From contig NZ_JAUFQN010000019.1 in NCBI RefSeq assembly GCF_030409795.1, forward strand, positions 1,798,001 to 1,862,000: a stretch of 64,000 bases of DNA, read 5' to 3'. Source of the DNA: Flavobacterium paronense (lineage in GTDB: Bacteria; Bacteroidota; Bacteroidia; Flavobacteriales; Flavobacteriaceae). The notes below the pieces were generated by a model. It did no database searches. It was not told the DNA's origin and was given only the letters and a program-made list of their open reading frames with translations. Shown here piece by piece: positions 17,769-25,842 of this stretch. Within the stretch, counting starts at the first letter, position 1. Every line of letters begins with the position of its first letter. A program made the translations under genes and the position numbers.

Positions 17769-17818
17769 ATTGATATTAGATTAACTATTGTTGAAGACTG
17801 AGTTTGATAATCAATAGT

Positions 17819-17826
17819 TAATTTTG
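17819..17826 (+). promoter_or_regulatory. -7 box for the heme A synthase gene
   Basis: TAATTTTG fits TAnnTTTG and lies 17 bases before the ATG at 17844. A TTG about 25 bases upstream (17791-17793) could serve as -33, though the spacing is long. Confidence 0.4.
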
Positions 17827-17843
17827 CAAAATAATTTATAGCA

Positions 17844-18863
17844 ATGAAAAAAGACAAAGCCGTAATTTACTGGCTACTTTCAGGTTGTGTTTTAGTGTTT
17901 ATCATGGTTGTTGTTGGTGGTATTACGCGACTGACCAATTCGGGTTTATCAATGACCGACTGGCATTTGGTTACTGATACTTTGCCACCACTAACCGATG
18001 CAAAATGGCAGGAAACTTTCAACGCATATAAACAGTTTCCTGAATACCAAAAAATTAATATTCATAACGATTTCCAACTTGCTGATTATAAATTTATTTA
18101 TTTCTGGGAATGGTTTCACCGTTTTATCGGTCGTATCATTGGCTTGGCGTTCTTAGCGCCGTTTGTTTATTTTTTAGTTAAAAAAAGAATCGACAAAGGC
18201 ACATTACATAAATGCTACATCCTATTAGGAATGGGTGCTTTGCAAGGATTCTTTGGTTGGTTTATGGTAAAAAGCGGTTTAGTTGACAATCCAGATGTGA
18301 GTCATTTTCGTTTAGCTTTGCACCTCACTTTTGCTTTCATAACCTTTGCCTATACACTTTGGGTAGCGTTGGATTTGATTTATCCCGAAAAGAAATTTGT
18401 TGTTGTCGAATTGAAAAAACTAGCTCGAATAACCTTAGTTTTTCTTTTAATCCAGATTATTTATGGCGGATTTGTAGCCGGTTTAAATGCCGGATTACTT
18501 CACAATCATTGGCCATTAATGAGCGATGGACAATTCTTCCATGAAAGCATTATTTTAGAAAAAGATTCGTGGTTAGCTAGATTCACTGAAGGTAAAAGTG
18601 GTGTTCAGTTTATACACAGAACCATGGCGTATGTTGTGGTTGGATTGATTTTGTTTTTATATTTCAAAAGCAAAAAATATACTTTATCAGCGCAACAACA
18701 AAACGGTCTGAATGCCTTGGTGTTAATTGTTTTTTTGCAATTTACATTAGGAGTTTTCACTTTGTTATATAGTGTTCCGCTTTGGTTGGGATTGATTCAT
18801 CAAATTACCGCTTTCTTTTTATTAACAGCGATGACATTCACACTGCACAGATTATCAAAATAA
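17844..18863 (+). CDS. ctaA: Heme A synthase COX15/CtaA
   Basis: A 339-residue membrane protein with eight predicted helices. Conserved heme-ligand histidines are visible in FHRFIGRI, FIHRTMAY, LHLTFAF and LIHQITAFFL. The start MVVVGGITRLTNSGLSMTDWH-like block is the family N-terminal signature. The enzyme oxidises the C8 methyl of heme O to a formyl group, producing heme A for cytochrome c oxidase of the aa3 type. It stands with a CDP-alcohol phosphatidyltransferase downstream (49-base gap). No heme O synthase gene is in the window. Confidence 0.94.
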   Translation: MKKDKAVIYWLLSGCVLVFIMVVVGGITRLTNSGLSMTDWHLVTDTLPPLTDAKWQETFNAYKQFPEYQKINIHNDFQLADYKFIYFWEWFHRFIGRIIGLAFLAPFVYFLVKKRIDKGTLHKCYILLGMGALQGFFGWFMVKSGLVDNPDVSHFRLALHLTFAFITFAYTLWVALDLIYPEKKFVVVELKKLARITLVFLLIQIIYGGFVAGLNAGLLHNHWPLMSDGQFFHESIILEKDSWLARFTEGKSGVQFIHRTMAYVVVGLILFLYFKSKKYTLSAQQQNGLNALVLIVFLQFTLGVFTLLYSVPLWLGLIHQITAFFLLTAMTFTLHRLSK

Positions 18864-18912
18864 TACGCTTACCCAGACTATATTGTCGCATTTTCTAGTT
18901 TACTAACCTTAA

Positions 18913-19683
18913 ATGTCTAAACTTGCTGCCCAGGATAAATTTTTAGATTTATCAGATTACGGAAGGACTTTCGGAAGATTTTTTGCACAACAATTAAAGA
19001 ATACTCGCTTTACTCCTATTCATGTCACCTTACTTTTTGGGCTTTCAGGTTTAATTGCTATCTATTGCATCCTTACTAAACATTATTTCCTTGCCGGATT
19101 TTTTATTGTTTTAAAATCGGGAATTGATGCTGCTGATGGCGAATTGGCCCGACTAAAAAAAACACCTTCTTATTCCGGGAGATACTTAGACAGTGTGTTC
19201 GATATCATTTTGAATTTTTTGTTTTTGATGGCGATTTGTTATGTTTCTAAAACCTCGATTTGGTTTACTTTTCTGGCTTTTATAGGTATCCAATTGCAAG
19301 GAACTTTATACAATTATTACTATGTGATTTTGAGAACTAAATCGGTTGGTGGTGATTCGACCAGCAAAATATTCGAATACAAAACGCCCAAAGCTTTGCC
19401 TGGAGAAAGTCAACAATCAGTCAATATTTTATTTAGAATTTACACCATTGTTTACGGAACATTTGACAAAATCATTCATGCTTTAGACCAACAAGCTTAT
19501 AAAGTAAAATCTTTCCCAAATTGGTTTATGACTTTGCTTTCTTTGTATGGATTAGGATTTCAGTTATTGATTATTGCAGTGATGTTGCCTTTGGGTTGGA
19601 TTGAATTTATAGTTCCCTTTTTTATTGCCTATACATTACTACTCTTTGCATTGATTGGGATTAGAAAAGCTATTATCAAATAA
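18913..19683 (+). CDS. CDP-alcohol phosphatidyltransferase family protein
   Basis: The 256-residue membrane protein has the full CDP-OH-P-transferase signature D-x2-DG-x2-AR-x8-G-x3-D-x3-D: D72, D75, G76, A79, R80, G89, D93 and D97. These aspartates bind two metal ions and activate the alcohol. Several membrane helices follow. The family makes phospholipids (for example PGP or phosphatidylinositol-type head group exchange); the alcohol cannot be assigned from sequence. The protein is longer than typical PgsA. It ends just before a minus-strand terminator. Confidence 0.87.
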   Translation: MSKLAAQDKFLDLSDYGRTFGRFFAQQLKNTRFTPIHVTLLFGLSGLIAIYCILTKHYFLAGFFIVLKSGIDAADGELARLKKTPSYSGRYLDSVFDIILNFLFLMAICYVSKTSIWFTFLAFIGIQLQGTLYNYYYVILRTKSVGGDSTSKIFEYKTPKALPGESQQSVNILFRIYTIVYGTFDKIIHALDQQAYKVKSFPNWFMTLLSLYGLGFQLLIIAVMLPLGWIEFIVPFFIAYTLLLFALIGIRKAIIK

Positions 19684-19684
19684 A

Positions 19685-19708
19685 AAAGTCCCGATTACTC
19701 AGGACTTT
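19685..19708 (-). terminator. Terminator of the thioredoxin-fold gene pair
   Basis: AAAGTCC and GGACTTT form a 7-bp stem around a 10-base loop; on the minus strand a run of T follows. It lies 4 bases past the stop of the gene at 19713. Confidence 0.6.
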
Positions 19709-19712
19709 CAGT

Positions 19713-20318
19713 TTAAACTTTCTTATTTGTTTTTATCGAACAGCCGATAGCTTTTGTTGTCGCAGGTGAAGGATTTTTTCCGCTTTCCAATGCGGCAATA
19801 GCGTTTTCAAGATACTTTTCTTTCACAGCAGAAGCATCATCCGAATTATCATCAATGGCACCAATATATTTTACCACCAAATTTTTGTCGAGTAAAAATA
19901 CATGTGGCGTTTTTGTTGCACCATATTGTGGATAAATCATTTGTCCTTCATCTACTAAATACGGAAAAGAAAAACCCTTGTCTTTAGCTTTTGCCTGCAT
20001 TAATTCATAGGAATCTTTAGGTTGTACATCAGGATCATTTGGATTTATGGCTAACAGCACATAGCCTTTCGGTTTATATTTTTTAGACAAAGCATTTACT
20101 CTATCGTCGTACTTTATAGCAAACGGGCAAGTGTTACAAGTAAACACAACAATAAAACCTTTAGCATCTTTATAATCGGTCATGCTATACATTTTCCCAT
20201 CAACTGATTTTAGTTTGAAATCGGTTGCTTTGTCTCCGGGTTGATAACCATCCGACACGATACTTTCTCCTATTATAAAGGAAGAAATAAGGGCAAAAAC
20301 TAGTGGAATAACTCTCAT
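19713..20318 (-). CDS. Thioredoxin-fold redoxin, exported
   Basis: The 201-residue protein has a signal peptide (MRVIPLVFALISSFIIGES) and an AhpC/TSA-like redoxin domain. The redox centre is CNTC at 61-64 in FTCNTCPFAIKYDDRV. The typical DxDPDVQP loop and the closing TPHVFLLDKNLVVKYIGAIDD segment match redoxin/TlpA-like reductases of Bacteroidota. It probably transfers electrons in the periplasm. It is encoded 6 bases downstream of a second thioredoxin-like gene, so the two may work as a pair. Substrates are unknown. Confidence 0.85.
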   Translation of the reverse strand: MRVIPLVFALISSFIIGESIVSDGYQPGDKATDFKLKSVDGKMYSMTDYKDAKGFIVVFTCNTCPFAIKYDDRVNALSKKYKPKGYVLLAINPNDPDVQPKDSYELMQAKAKDKGFSFPYLVDEGQMIYPQYGATKTPHVFLLDKNLVVKYIGAIDDNSDDASAVKEKYLENAIAALESGKNPSPATTKAIGCSIKTNKKV

Positions 20319-20324
20319 AATAAA

Positions 20325-20810
20325 TTACTTTTTTTGATTAATAAATGTGTTTACGTAGTCGTTAAGTTCATTGAAATTTTCAAATTCACGCTCGGCAAAT
20401 AACTTTTGATTTCCGCTAAAAATGAATGTCGCCGGAATGGAACCTGACCAATTACCGTCTATTTTGGGAAGCCAAGTATTATAGTCTTTATCGTTTAGCG
20501 AAACTACTTGGGCAGTTATTTTTTTTCTTTTGATGAATGGAATGAGTTTCTTTTCGATTTCTTTTTTACTGTCAAGACTTACGAGAATTACCGTTATGTT
20601 TTTATTTTCCTGATGCAGTTTTTCAAAATACGGTAACTCTTTTACGCAAGGTGCGCACCATGTTGCCCAAAAATTAACAACATATACCTTGTCATCATTT
20701 TTAATAATAGCTTTTTCAAAATCATCAAACTTATCATATACTGCAAGTTCCTGCGCAATCGAAGTTTGAACAAAAACTAAAAAAAAGGATATAAGTAAAA
20801 ATTGTTTCAT
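20325..20810 (-). CDS. TlpA-like periplasmic thioredoxin
   Basis: The 161-residue protein has a signal peptide ending around AQE (residue 20) and the thioredoxin pattern VYVVNFWATWCAPCVKELPYFE, with redox centre CAPC at residues 52-55 and a preceding Trp. SIPATFIF supplies the cis-proline. It resembles TlpA/ResA-type disulfide reductases that act outside the cytoplasm on cytochrome c or other thiols. The tandem redoxin gene follows on the same strand. The 146 bases to the valS terminator contain no gene, only AT-rich DNA. Confidence 0.85.
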   Translation of the reverse strand: MKQFLLISFFLVFVQTSIAQELAVYDKFDDFEKAIIKNDDKVYVVNFWATWCAPCVKELPYFEKLHQENKNITVILVSLDSKKEIEKKLIPFIKRKKITAQVVSLNDKDYNTWLPKIDGNWSGSIPATFIFSGNQKLFAEREFENFNELNDYVNTFINQKK

Positions 20811-20957
20811 GGAAAAAGTTAAGCCAAACGAAATTACTAACTTAACATCACGGTTGTAAACTACTTAACAAAAATTTACAATTACTTTAACGGATAATCT
20901 TTTTTATTGTGTTGATTATTTATTAAAATACTTTTAGCAAAAAATAATTCATAAAAA

Positions 20958-20983
20958 TCCGCAAAGTCAGGAGACTTTGCGGA
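20958..20983 (-). terminator. Terminator of valS
   Basis: A perfect 11-bp stem (TCCGCAAAGTC and GACTTTGCGGA) with a 4-base loop, followed on the minus strand by a T run. It lies 24 bases past the valS stop. Confidence 0.88.
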
Positions 20984-21006
20984 GCTATATTACTAAAGAC
21001 TTGCTA

Positions 21007-23634
21007 TTACTGCAAACTCTTTAAACTTTGCTCTATCGTGGCAATCTTTGCCAAAGCATCAGCTTCTTTTTTACGCTCTATTTCTAAAACTTTTTCAGGC
21101 GCACCACCAACAAACTTCTCATTAGCTAATTTGCCTTGAACACTTCTAAGGAAACCTTGAGTATATTTTAATTCTTCTGTCAACTTTGCAATCTCAGCAG
21201 CAATATCAATATTGCCTGAAACCGGAATAAAATATTCATTAGATTTTACTCTGTATGTTAAAGCACCATCAACTTTCTCTGTAATATATTCTAGAGAAAC
21301 AATGTTGCCTAACTTCATAATAACGCTGTCAAAATAAGTCGAAACCTTTTCGTTGTTTACCACTTTTAAATCGATAGCGTCTTTCATTGCAATATTCTTC
21401 TCTTTACGGATTGTTCTCAAACCAGCAATAACTTCTGACGTAAATTCGAAATCAGCGATTAGCTTTTCGTTAAACGAAGTTACTTTTGGATACTCCGCAA
21501 TAATCAAGGCTTCTTCCGGAGTTCTAACTGCAATATATTGCCAAATTTCTTCGGTTAAGAATGGCATAAACGGATGCAATAACTTGAGATTTGCTTCCAA
21601 CATTTCAATAGCTTTGTTGAATGTCGCTCTGTCTATGGGTTGTTGGTAGGAAGGTTTTATCATTTCCAAAAACCATGAACAGAAATCATCCCAGACTAAT
21701 TTGTAGATTGCCATCAATGCATCAGATAATCTGTATTTCTCGAAATGATCTTCGATTTCTACTAGTGTTTGCTGCAATTTTGATTCATACCATTCAATAG
21801 CAACTTTAGAGCTTTCCGGTTGAGGAATATCTACAACTTCCCAACCTTTGATTAATCTAAAGGCATTCCATATTTTGTTGGCAAATGCTTTTCCGTTGTT
21901 GCACAATTCTTCATCAAACATGATATCGTTTCCTGCTGAGGCGCTCAAAAGCAATCCAACACGAACGCCATCGGCACCAAATTTTTCAATAAGTCCTAAT
22001 GGTTCTGGAGAATTACCTAACGATTTTGACATTTTTCGTCTTTGCTTATCACGTACTAAACCTGTTAAGTATACATTTGAAAACGGCTTTTGTCCAGTAT
22101 ATTCATAACCTGCAATTATCATTCGGGCAACCCAGAAGAATAAAATATCCGGACCAGTAACCAAATCATTCGTTGGATAATAGTATTTGAAATCTTCGTT
22201 TTCCGGTTCCATGATTCCACCAAAAACAGCCATTGGCCATAGCCATGAGGAGAACCAAGTGTCTAGTGCGTCAGCGTCCTGTGTGAGGTTGCTGGTTGTC
22301 AGTTGTGGGTTGTGGGTTTTCGTTTTAGCTAATTCTAGTGCGTCTTGAATATTTTCAGCAACTACAAAATCTTCTTTTCCGTCCCCATAGAAATAGGCCG
22401 GAATTTGTTGTCCCCACCATAATTGACGGGAAATATTCCAATCGCGTATGTTTTCCAACCAATGACGATAGGTGTTATCAAATCGCGAAGGATATAATTT
22501 AATTTCTTTGGTTTCCAACACCGCTTTGATGGCAGGTTTTACCAATTCTTCCATACTCAAAAACCATTGGTCTGATAAGCGTGGTTCGATTACTGCTTTG
22601 GTTCTTTCAGAAGTTCCTACTTTGTTTAAATAGTTTTCTGTTTTAGCTAAAGCTCCGATAGTTTCTAGTTCTTTAACAATTTCCTCACGTACTATGAATC
22701 GGTCTTTTCCTTGGTAATGCAATCCATATGAATTTAAAGAGGCATCTTCGTTGAAGATATCAATAATTTCAAGGTTGTGTTTTTCACCTAAGGTTTTATC
22801 ATTCATATCGTGAGCTGGAGTTACCTTCAAACAGCCTGTCCCGAATTCAACATCAACATAGTCATCTTCAATAATTGGAATAACTCTGCCACATATTGGT
22901 ACAATCGCTTTTTTTCCTTTCAGATGAGTGAAACGTTCGTCATTTGGGTTGATACAAATAGCAGTATCTCCGAAAATAGTTTCCGGACGCGTAGTTGCAA
23001 CTGTTAAGAAATCTGAAGTTCCTTCGATTTGATATTTTAAAAAGTATAATTTACCTTGTCTTTCTTCGAAGATTACTTCTTCGTCAGATAATGTTGTTTT
23101 GGCTTCCGGATCCCAGTTTACCATTCGGTAACCGCGATAGATATAGCCTTTGTTGTATAAATCTACGAACGAACGAATTACAGATGCTGACATATCAGGA
23201 TCCATTGTGAATTTGGTTCTGTCCCAATCGCAGGAACAACCTAATTGTTTTAATTGTTCTAAGATAGTTCCACCATATTTATCGGTCCAGGCATAAGCAT
23301 GTACCAAAAATTCTTCACGGGTTAAGTCATTTTTGTTGATACCTTCGCTTTTCAATTTCGCAACAACTTTAGCTTCAGTAGCAATAGAAGCGTGATCTGT
23401 TCCCGGAACCCAACAAGCGTTGAAACCTTTTAACCTCGCACGTCGAATTAAAACATCCTGAATAGTGTTATTTAACATATGTCCCATGTGCAAGACTCCG
23501 GTCACGTTTGGTGGCGGTATTGTTATAGTATATGGCTTTCTATGGTCGGGTTTGGAATGAAAATAGTTGTTTTTCATCCAGTAGTCGTACCATTTTTTTT
23601 CTACGGCGGAGGCGTTAAACTGGGCGGGAATCAT
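21007..23634 (-). CDS. valS: Valyl-tRNA synthetase
   Basis: The 875-residue protein is a full class I ValRS. The HMGH signature is at 49-52 (TIPPPNVTGVLHMGHM), the KMSKS loop at about 534-538 (RRKMSKSLGNS), and the insertion editing domain lies between them (TTRPETIFGDTAICINP, GTGCLKVTPAHD). The C-terminal anticodon-binding domain ends in a coiled coil (KLTEELKYTQGFLRSVQGKLANE). It charges tRNA-Val in the cytoplasm. A simple-repeat tract rich in GTTGTGGG on the plus strand (22281-22320) encodes NPQLTTSNLTQD near the LDTWFSS motif. The upstream gap carries a repeat element and possibly a long leader. Confidence 0.97.
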   Translation of the reverse strand: MIPAQFNASAVEKKWYDYWMKNNYFHSKPDHRKPYTITIPPPNVTGVLHMGHMLNNTIQDVLIRRARLKGFNACWVPGTDHASIATEAKVVAKLKSEGINKNDLTREEFLVHAYAWTDKYGGTILEQLKQLGCSCDWDRTKFTMDPDMSASVIRSFVDLYNKGYIYRGYRMVNWDPEAKTTLSDEEVIFEERQGKLYFLKYQIEGTSDFLTVATTRPETIFGDTAICINPNDERFTHLKGKKAIVPICGRVIPIIEDDYVDVEFGTGCLKVTPAHDMNDKTLGEKHNLEIIDIFNEDASLNSYGLHYQGKDRFIVREEIVKELETIGALAKTENYLNKVGTSERTKAVIEPRLSDQWFLSMEELVKPAIKAVLETKEIKLYPSRFDNTYRHWLENIRDWNISRQLWWGQQIPAYFYGDGKEDFVVAENIQDALELAKTKTHNPQLTTSNLTQDADALDTWFSSWLWPMAVFGGIMEPENEDFKYYYPTNDLVTGPDILFFWVARMIIAGYEYTGQKPFSNVYLTGLVRDKQRRKMSKSLGNSPEPLGLIEKFGADGVRVGLLLSASAGNDIMFDEELCNNGKAFANKIWNAFRLIKGWEVVDIPQPESSKVAIEWYESKLQQTLVEIEDHFEKYRLSDALMAIYKLVWDDFCSWFLEMIKPSYQQPIDRATFNKAIEMLEANLKLLHPFMPFLTEEIWQYIAVRTPEEALIIAEYPKVTSFNEKLIADFEFTSEVIAGLRTIRKEKNIAMKDAIDLKVVNNEKVSTYFDSVIMKLGNIVSLEYITEKVDGALTYRVKSNEYFIPVSGNIDIAAEIAKLTEELKYTQGFLRSVQGKLANEKFVGGAPEKVLEIERKKEADALAKIATIEQSLKSLQ

Positions 23635-23637
23635 ATA

Positions 23638-23666
23638 TAGATTGTTAGACTTCTTAGATTGTTAGA
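23638..23666. repeat. Short direct repeat TAGATTGTTAGA before valS
   Basis: The 12-base word TAGATTGTTAGA occurs at 23638-23649 and again at 23655-23666, 17 bases apart, just upstream of the valS start codon (and so in its 5' leader). It resembles the simple TTAGATT repeats often seen between flavobacterial genes. Confidence 0.55.
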
Positions 23667-23701
23667 TTTTTAGATTACAAAAGTGCGATACTTTTTTTAT
23701 T

Positions 23702-23744
23702 TAGCCCCGATGGTAGAAGCTACCTTGTAGCTCGGACAGCGGGA
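23702..23744. repeat. Intergenic repeat family A, copy 1
   Basis: The stretch TAGCCCCGATGGTAG...AGCGGGA has a reverse-orientation relative at 27125-27184. Shared blocks in order: TAGCCCCGAT, CTACC, TGTAGC and CGGA-AGCGGGA. The two differ by an about 16-bp palindromic insert in copy 2. GC content is much higher than the flanks. The rest of the 280-bp gap between valS and the DUF1573 gene shows only promoters and AT-rich DNA. Confidence 0.65.
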
Positions 23745-23814
23745 TAATGGATTACTGATAAATCCCAAGCCTTTCGCTTCTAAACCTTCTGGCATGCCTT
23801 TTGTAAACTGACTG

Positions 23815-23822
23815 CAAAAGTA
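23815..23822 (-). promoter_or_regulatory. Possible valS -7 box
   Basis: Read on the minus strand this is TACTTTTG, fitting TAnnTTTG. It would start a valS mRNA with a leader of roughly 170 bases that contains repeat A copy 1. Confidence 0.3.
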
Positions 23823-23859
23823 ATTAATAAAGACTTTAGAAAAAATTAAGAATTAAATT

Positions 23860-23890
23860 TTTGTGTATTAATTTAAACAAGGTAAATTTA
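23860..23890 (+). promoter_or_regulatory. Promoter of the DUF1573 gene
   Basis: TTTG at 23860-23863, a 19-base spacer, and TAAATTTA at 23883-23890 (one mismatch to TAnnTTTG). The start codon is 24 bases further on. Confidence 0.45.
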
Positions 23891-23914
23891 CGAACCAATT
23901 AAAACATTTGACCG

Positions 23915-24349
23915 ATGAAAAAATATATACTTCTAGCCGTACTTTTGATGAACGCTGCCCTTTTTGCACAAAAAGGCGCAAGAATTGAGTTCAAGGATAA
24001 AGACAATACTATTGATTATGGAACTGTAAATAAGGATGATGACAGCGGTCTTCGTACTTTTGAGTTTACCAATACTGGCGATGAACCTCTAATTATTACT
24101 AATGTGCAATCAACTTGCGGTTGTACGGTTCCATCAAAACCAACTGAACCAATTGCTCCTGGAAAAACCGGAAAAATTGATGTAAAATACAATATGCACA
24201 CCGGACCAATCAGAAAAACGATTACCGTAGAAAGTAATGCGGTGAATGTGGAAGAAGGCCGAGTTGCTATAAAAATAAAAGGTGAAGTTATTGAGAAACC
24301 CGTTGTGAATCTCTTAGAGAAAAAGAAAACTAGCCCTATGATGCAATAA
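23915..24349 (+). CDS. DUF1573 exported protein
   Basis: A 144-residue secreted protein: signal peptide MKKYILLAVLLMNAALFAQ, then one Ig-like DUF1573 domain. The typical motif TFEFTNTGDEPLIITNVQSTCGCT includes the conserved STCGC cysteines, and KIDVKYNMHTGPIRKTITVESNA is the second half. This domain is abundant in Bacteroidota and is related to ASPM-SPD-2-Hydin beta sandwiches; the function is unknown. It is a single-gene unit, divergent from valS, with its own promoter and a strong terminator. Confidence 0.88.
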   Translation: MKKYILLAVLLMNAALFAQKGARIEFKDKDNTIDYGTVNKDDDSGLRTFEFTNTGDEPLIITNVQSTCGCTVPSKPTEPIAPGKTGKIDVKYNMHTGPIRKTITVESNAVNVEEGRVAIKIKGEVIEKPVVNLLEKKKTSPMMQ

Positions 24350-24386
24350 AAAAAGCGTCTTGTTCTAAAAACAAGACGCTTTTTTT
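24350..24386. terminator. Bidirectional terminator
   Basis: AAAAAGCGTCTTGTT and AACAAGACGCTTTTT make a 14-15 bp stem with a 5-base loop and T runs on both strands. It serves the DUF1573 gene and the convergent aspartic protease gene, whose stop codon overlaps the end of the T run. Confidence 0.92.
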
Positions 24387-25713
24387 ATATAATTTTTTTG
24401 AGTTGAAATTCGAATTTATACGTTTTATTATCTCTTTCAATTTCTATTTCGATTGTTTTACCTTCTTCTGATCTTAACAATTCATTTATCATTTCGATAG
24501 TATAACCGTGCGCTATTTGATGGTTTATTTTTAGGATTCTATCACCAACTTTGAGTCCGGACTTTTCGGCTTCAGAACCAACTCTAACACTTGCAATTTT
24601 GAAAATTGGTTTTAATTCGAAATGGACTTTCAAATTATTTTGAACTCTTTCTTCACTGGCATCTGTATAAATCTTAATTCCTTGTGCAGACCTATCGTCG
24701 AATGTTTCTTTTACCCATTCAAGTCCGGCATGCTCAATTTCAATTCCACTCATATTAAAATTGAATGGTGATTTTATTTTGTTGTTGGGTTTGGTATAGA
24801 TTGCACCATTTAAATAATCAAACACAATTGTAAATCTCGAAATGATTTCACTTCCAACAGAACCAATTCTATTTGGAACAAAATTAACGCTTTTTACTGA
24901 TGACGAATCGGGGAAAGTTACTAAAGGAAAATTGAAGGTTTTTTTACCAAACTCAAAGCTGTTCAATCTGGCTCTTTTCCCAAATACATTTCCGCTAAAC
25001 CCTCTACCTAAATAGTCTTGAATATTTTTTTCAGGTAATTTAATTTTATCCGTTTTATTTGTAAAAACCCAAACAGCATCACTGTTTCCAGTATCTAGCA
25101 ATAATTTTGACGGAATTGCTTCTTCACCAGATTTAATAGTTGCAATATAATAGGGTTTCTTATCTTCAACCGTTATGAATTCTTTGATAAATTTCTTTTG
25201 AAATCTATTATTGATATTTTTATAGCTATGATCATAGACAATAATTTTTTTTCTATCATAATTAATCTCAACAATATGCTTTCTAAAAAAGTTGTAACCA
25301 ATAATTCCGTTTACCGGAATTCCAACTTGGGAAGAAAAATTAAACTCTTGGTCAAGAACTATATAAATTTCATGATTATAATCAACAAAATCTTTTATTG
25401 CAACTTTATTTTTAGAAGACTTATACGAATCAACGGCATCCTTACTCCCTAATCCTTTTAGTTTTAATTTCTCTACATCAAATAGTTTAACTTCATCTTT
25501 ATCGTCCAAGCTAAAAAGTATGGTTTGTTCAACACCAGTATCTAATAAAAAAGTTAACTCTTCACCATTTATGGTTACTGGAATAAAAATTAGATTATTA
25601 ATAAGTTTAAAAGGAATAACAACTTTCTTTTTTAAATTATTTATTTGAAATTCAGATTGGCTAAAACCATAAACAGAAAAAAACAGAAAAAAAAATAGCA
25701 GTTTTAAACGCAT
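24385..25713 (-). CDS. Retropepsin-like aspartic protease with PDZ domain
   Basis: The 442-residue exported protein (signal peptide ending near FSQS at 17-20) has two DTG motifs, FLLDTGVEQT at 56-65 and LLLDTGNSDA at 206-215, each placed at the start of a beta lobe, so it can form a complete bilobal aspartic protease in a single chain. GFIGYNFFRKHIVEIN-like text after each (GIIGYNFF; GSEIISRFTIVFDY) matches the aspartyl fold. A PDZ domain fills residues 355-435 (VRVGSEAEKSGLKVGDRILKIN). Family relatives in Bacteroidota are annotated as aspartyl protease or clan AA peptidase. It likely acts in the periplasm; the substrate is unknown. Confidence 0.85.
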   Translation of the reverse strand: MRLKLLFFFLFFSVYGFSQSEFQINNLKKKVVIPFKLINNLIFIPVTINGEELTFLLDTGVEQTILFSLDDKDEVKLFDVEKLKLKGLGSKDAVDSYKSSKNKVAIKDFVDYNHEIYIVLDQEFNFSSQVGIPVNGIIGYNFFRKHIVEINYDRKKIIVYDHSYKNINNRFQKKFIKEFITVEDKKPYYIATIKSGEEAIPSKLLLDTGNSDAVWVFTNKTDKIKLPEKNIQDYLGRGFSGNVFGKRARLNSFEFGKKTFNFPLVTFPDSSSVKSVNFVPNRIGSVGSEIISRFTIVFDYLNGAIYTKPNNKIKSPFNFNMSGIEIEHAGLEWVKETFDDRSAQGIKIYTDASEERVQNNLKVHFELKPIFKIASVRVGSEAEKSGLKVGDRILKINHQIAHGYTIEMINELLRSEEGKTIEIEIERDNKTYKFEFQLKKII

Positions 25714-25791
25714 TACAAATGATTTTATATAAAAATAAAAAATAATTGTCTGCTAATTGTATTTTTAACAAATTATATATAACCTTCCGAA

Positions 25792-25822
25792 TTGTATACC
25801 ACTGAAAAAAGTCGCAAATTTG
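25792..25822 (+). promoter_or_regulatory. Promoter of the aminotransferase gene
   Basis: TTG at 25792-25794, a 20-base spacer and CAAATTTG at 25815-25822 (one mismatch to TAnnTTTG). It lies inside the longer reading frame that begins at 25792, which supports the start codon at 25843. Confidence 0.45.
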
Positions 25823-25842
25823 CAGTTCAAAATAAAAAAATC

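Noticed and set aside
25792..25842. Upstream ATG for the aminotransferase
   Set aside because: A promoter-like -33/-7 pair lies inside this stretch, and the family begins with MPKIS at 25843.
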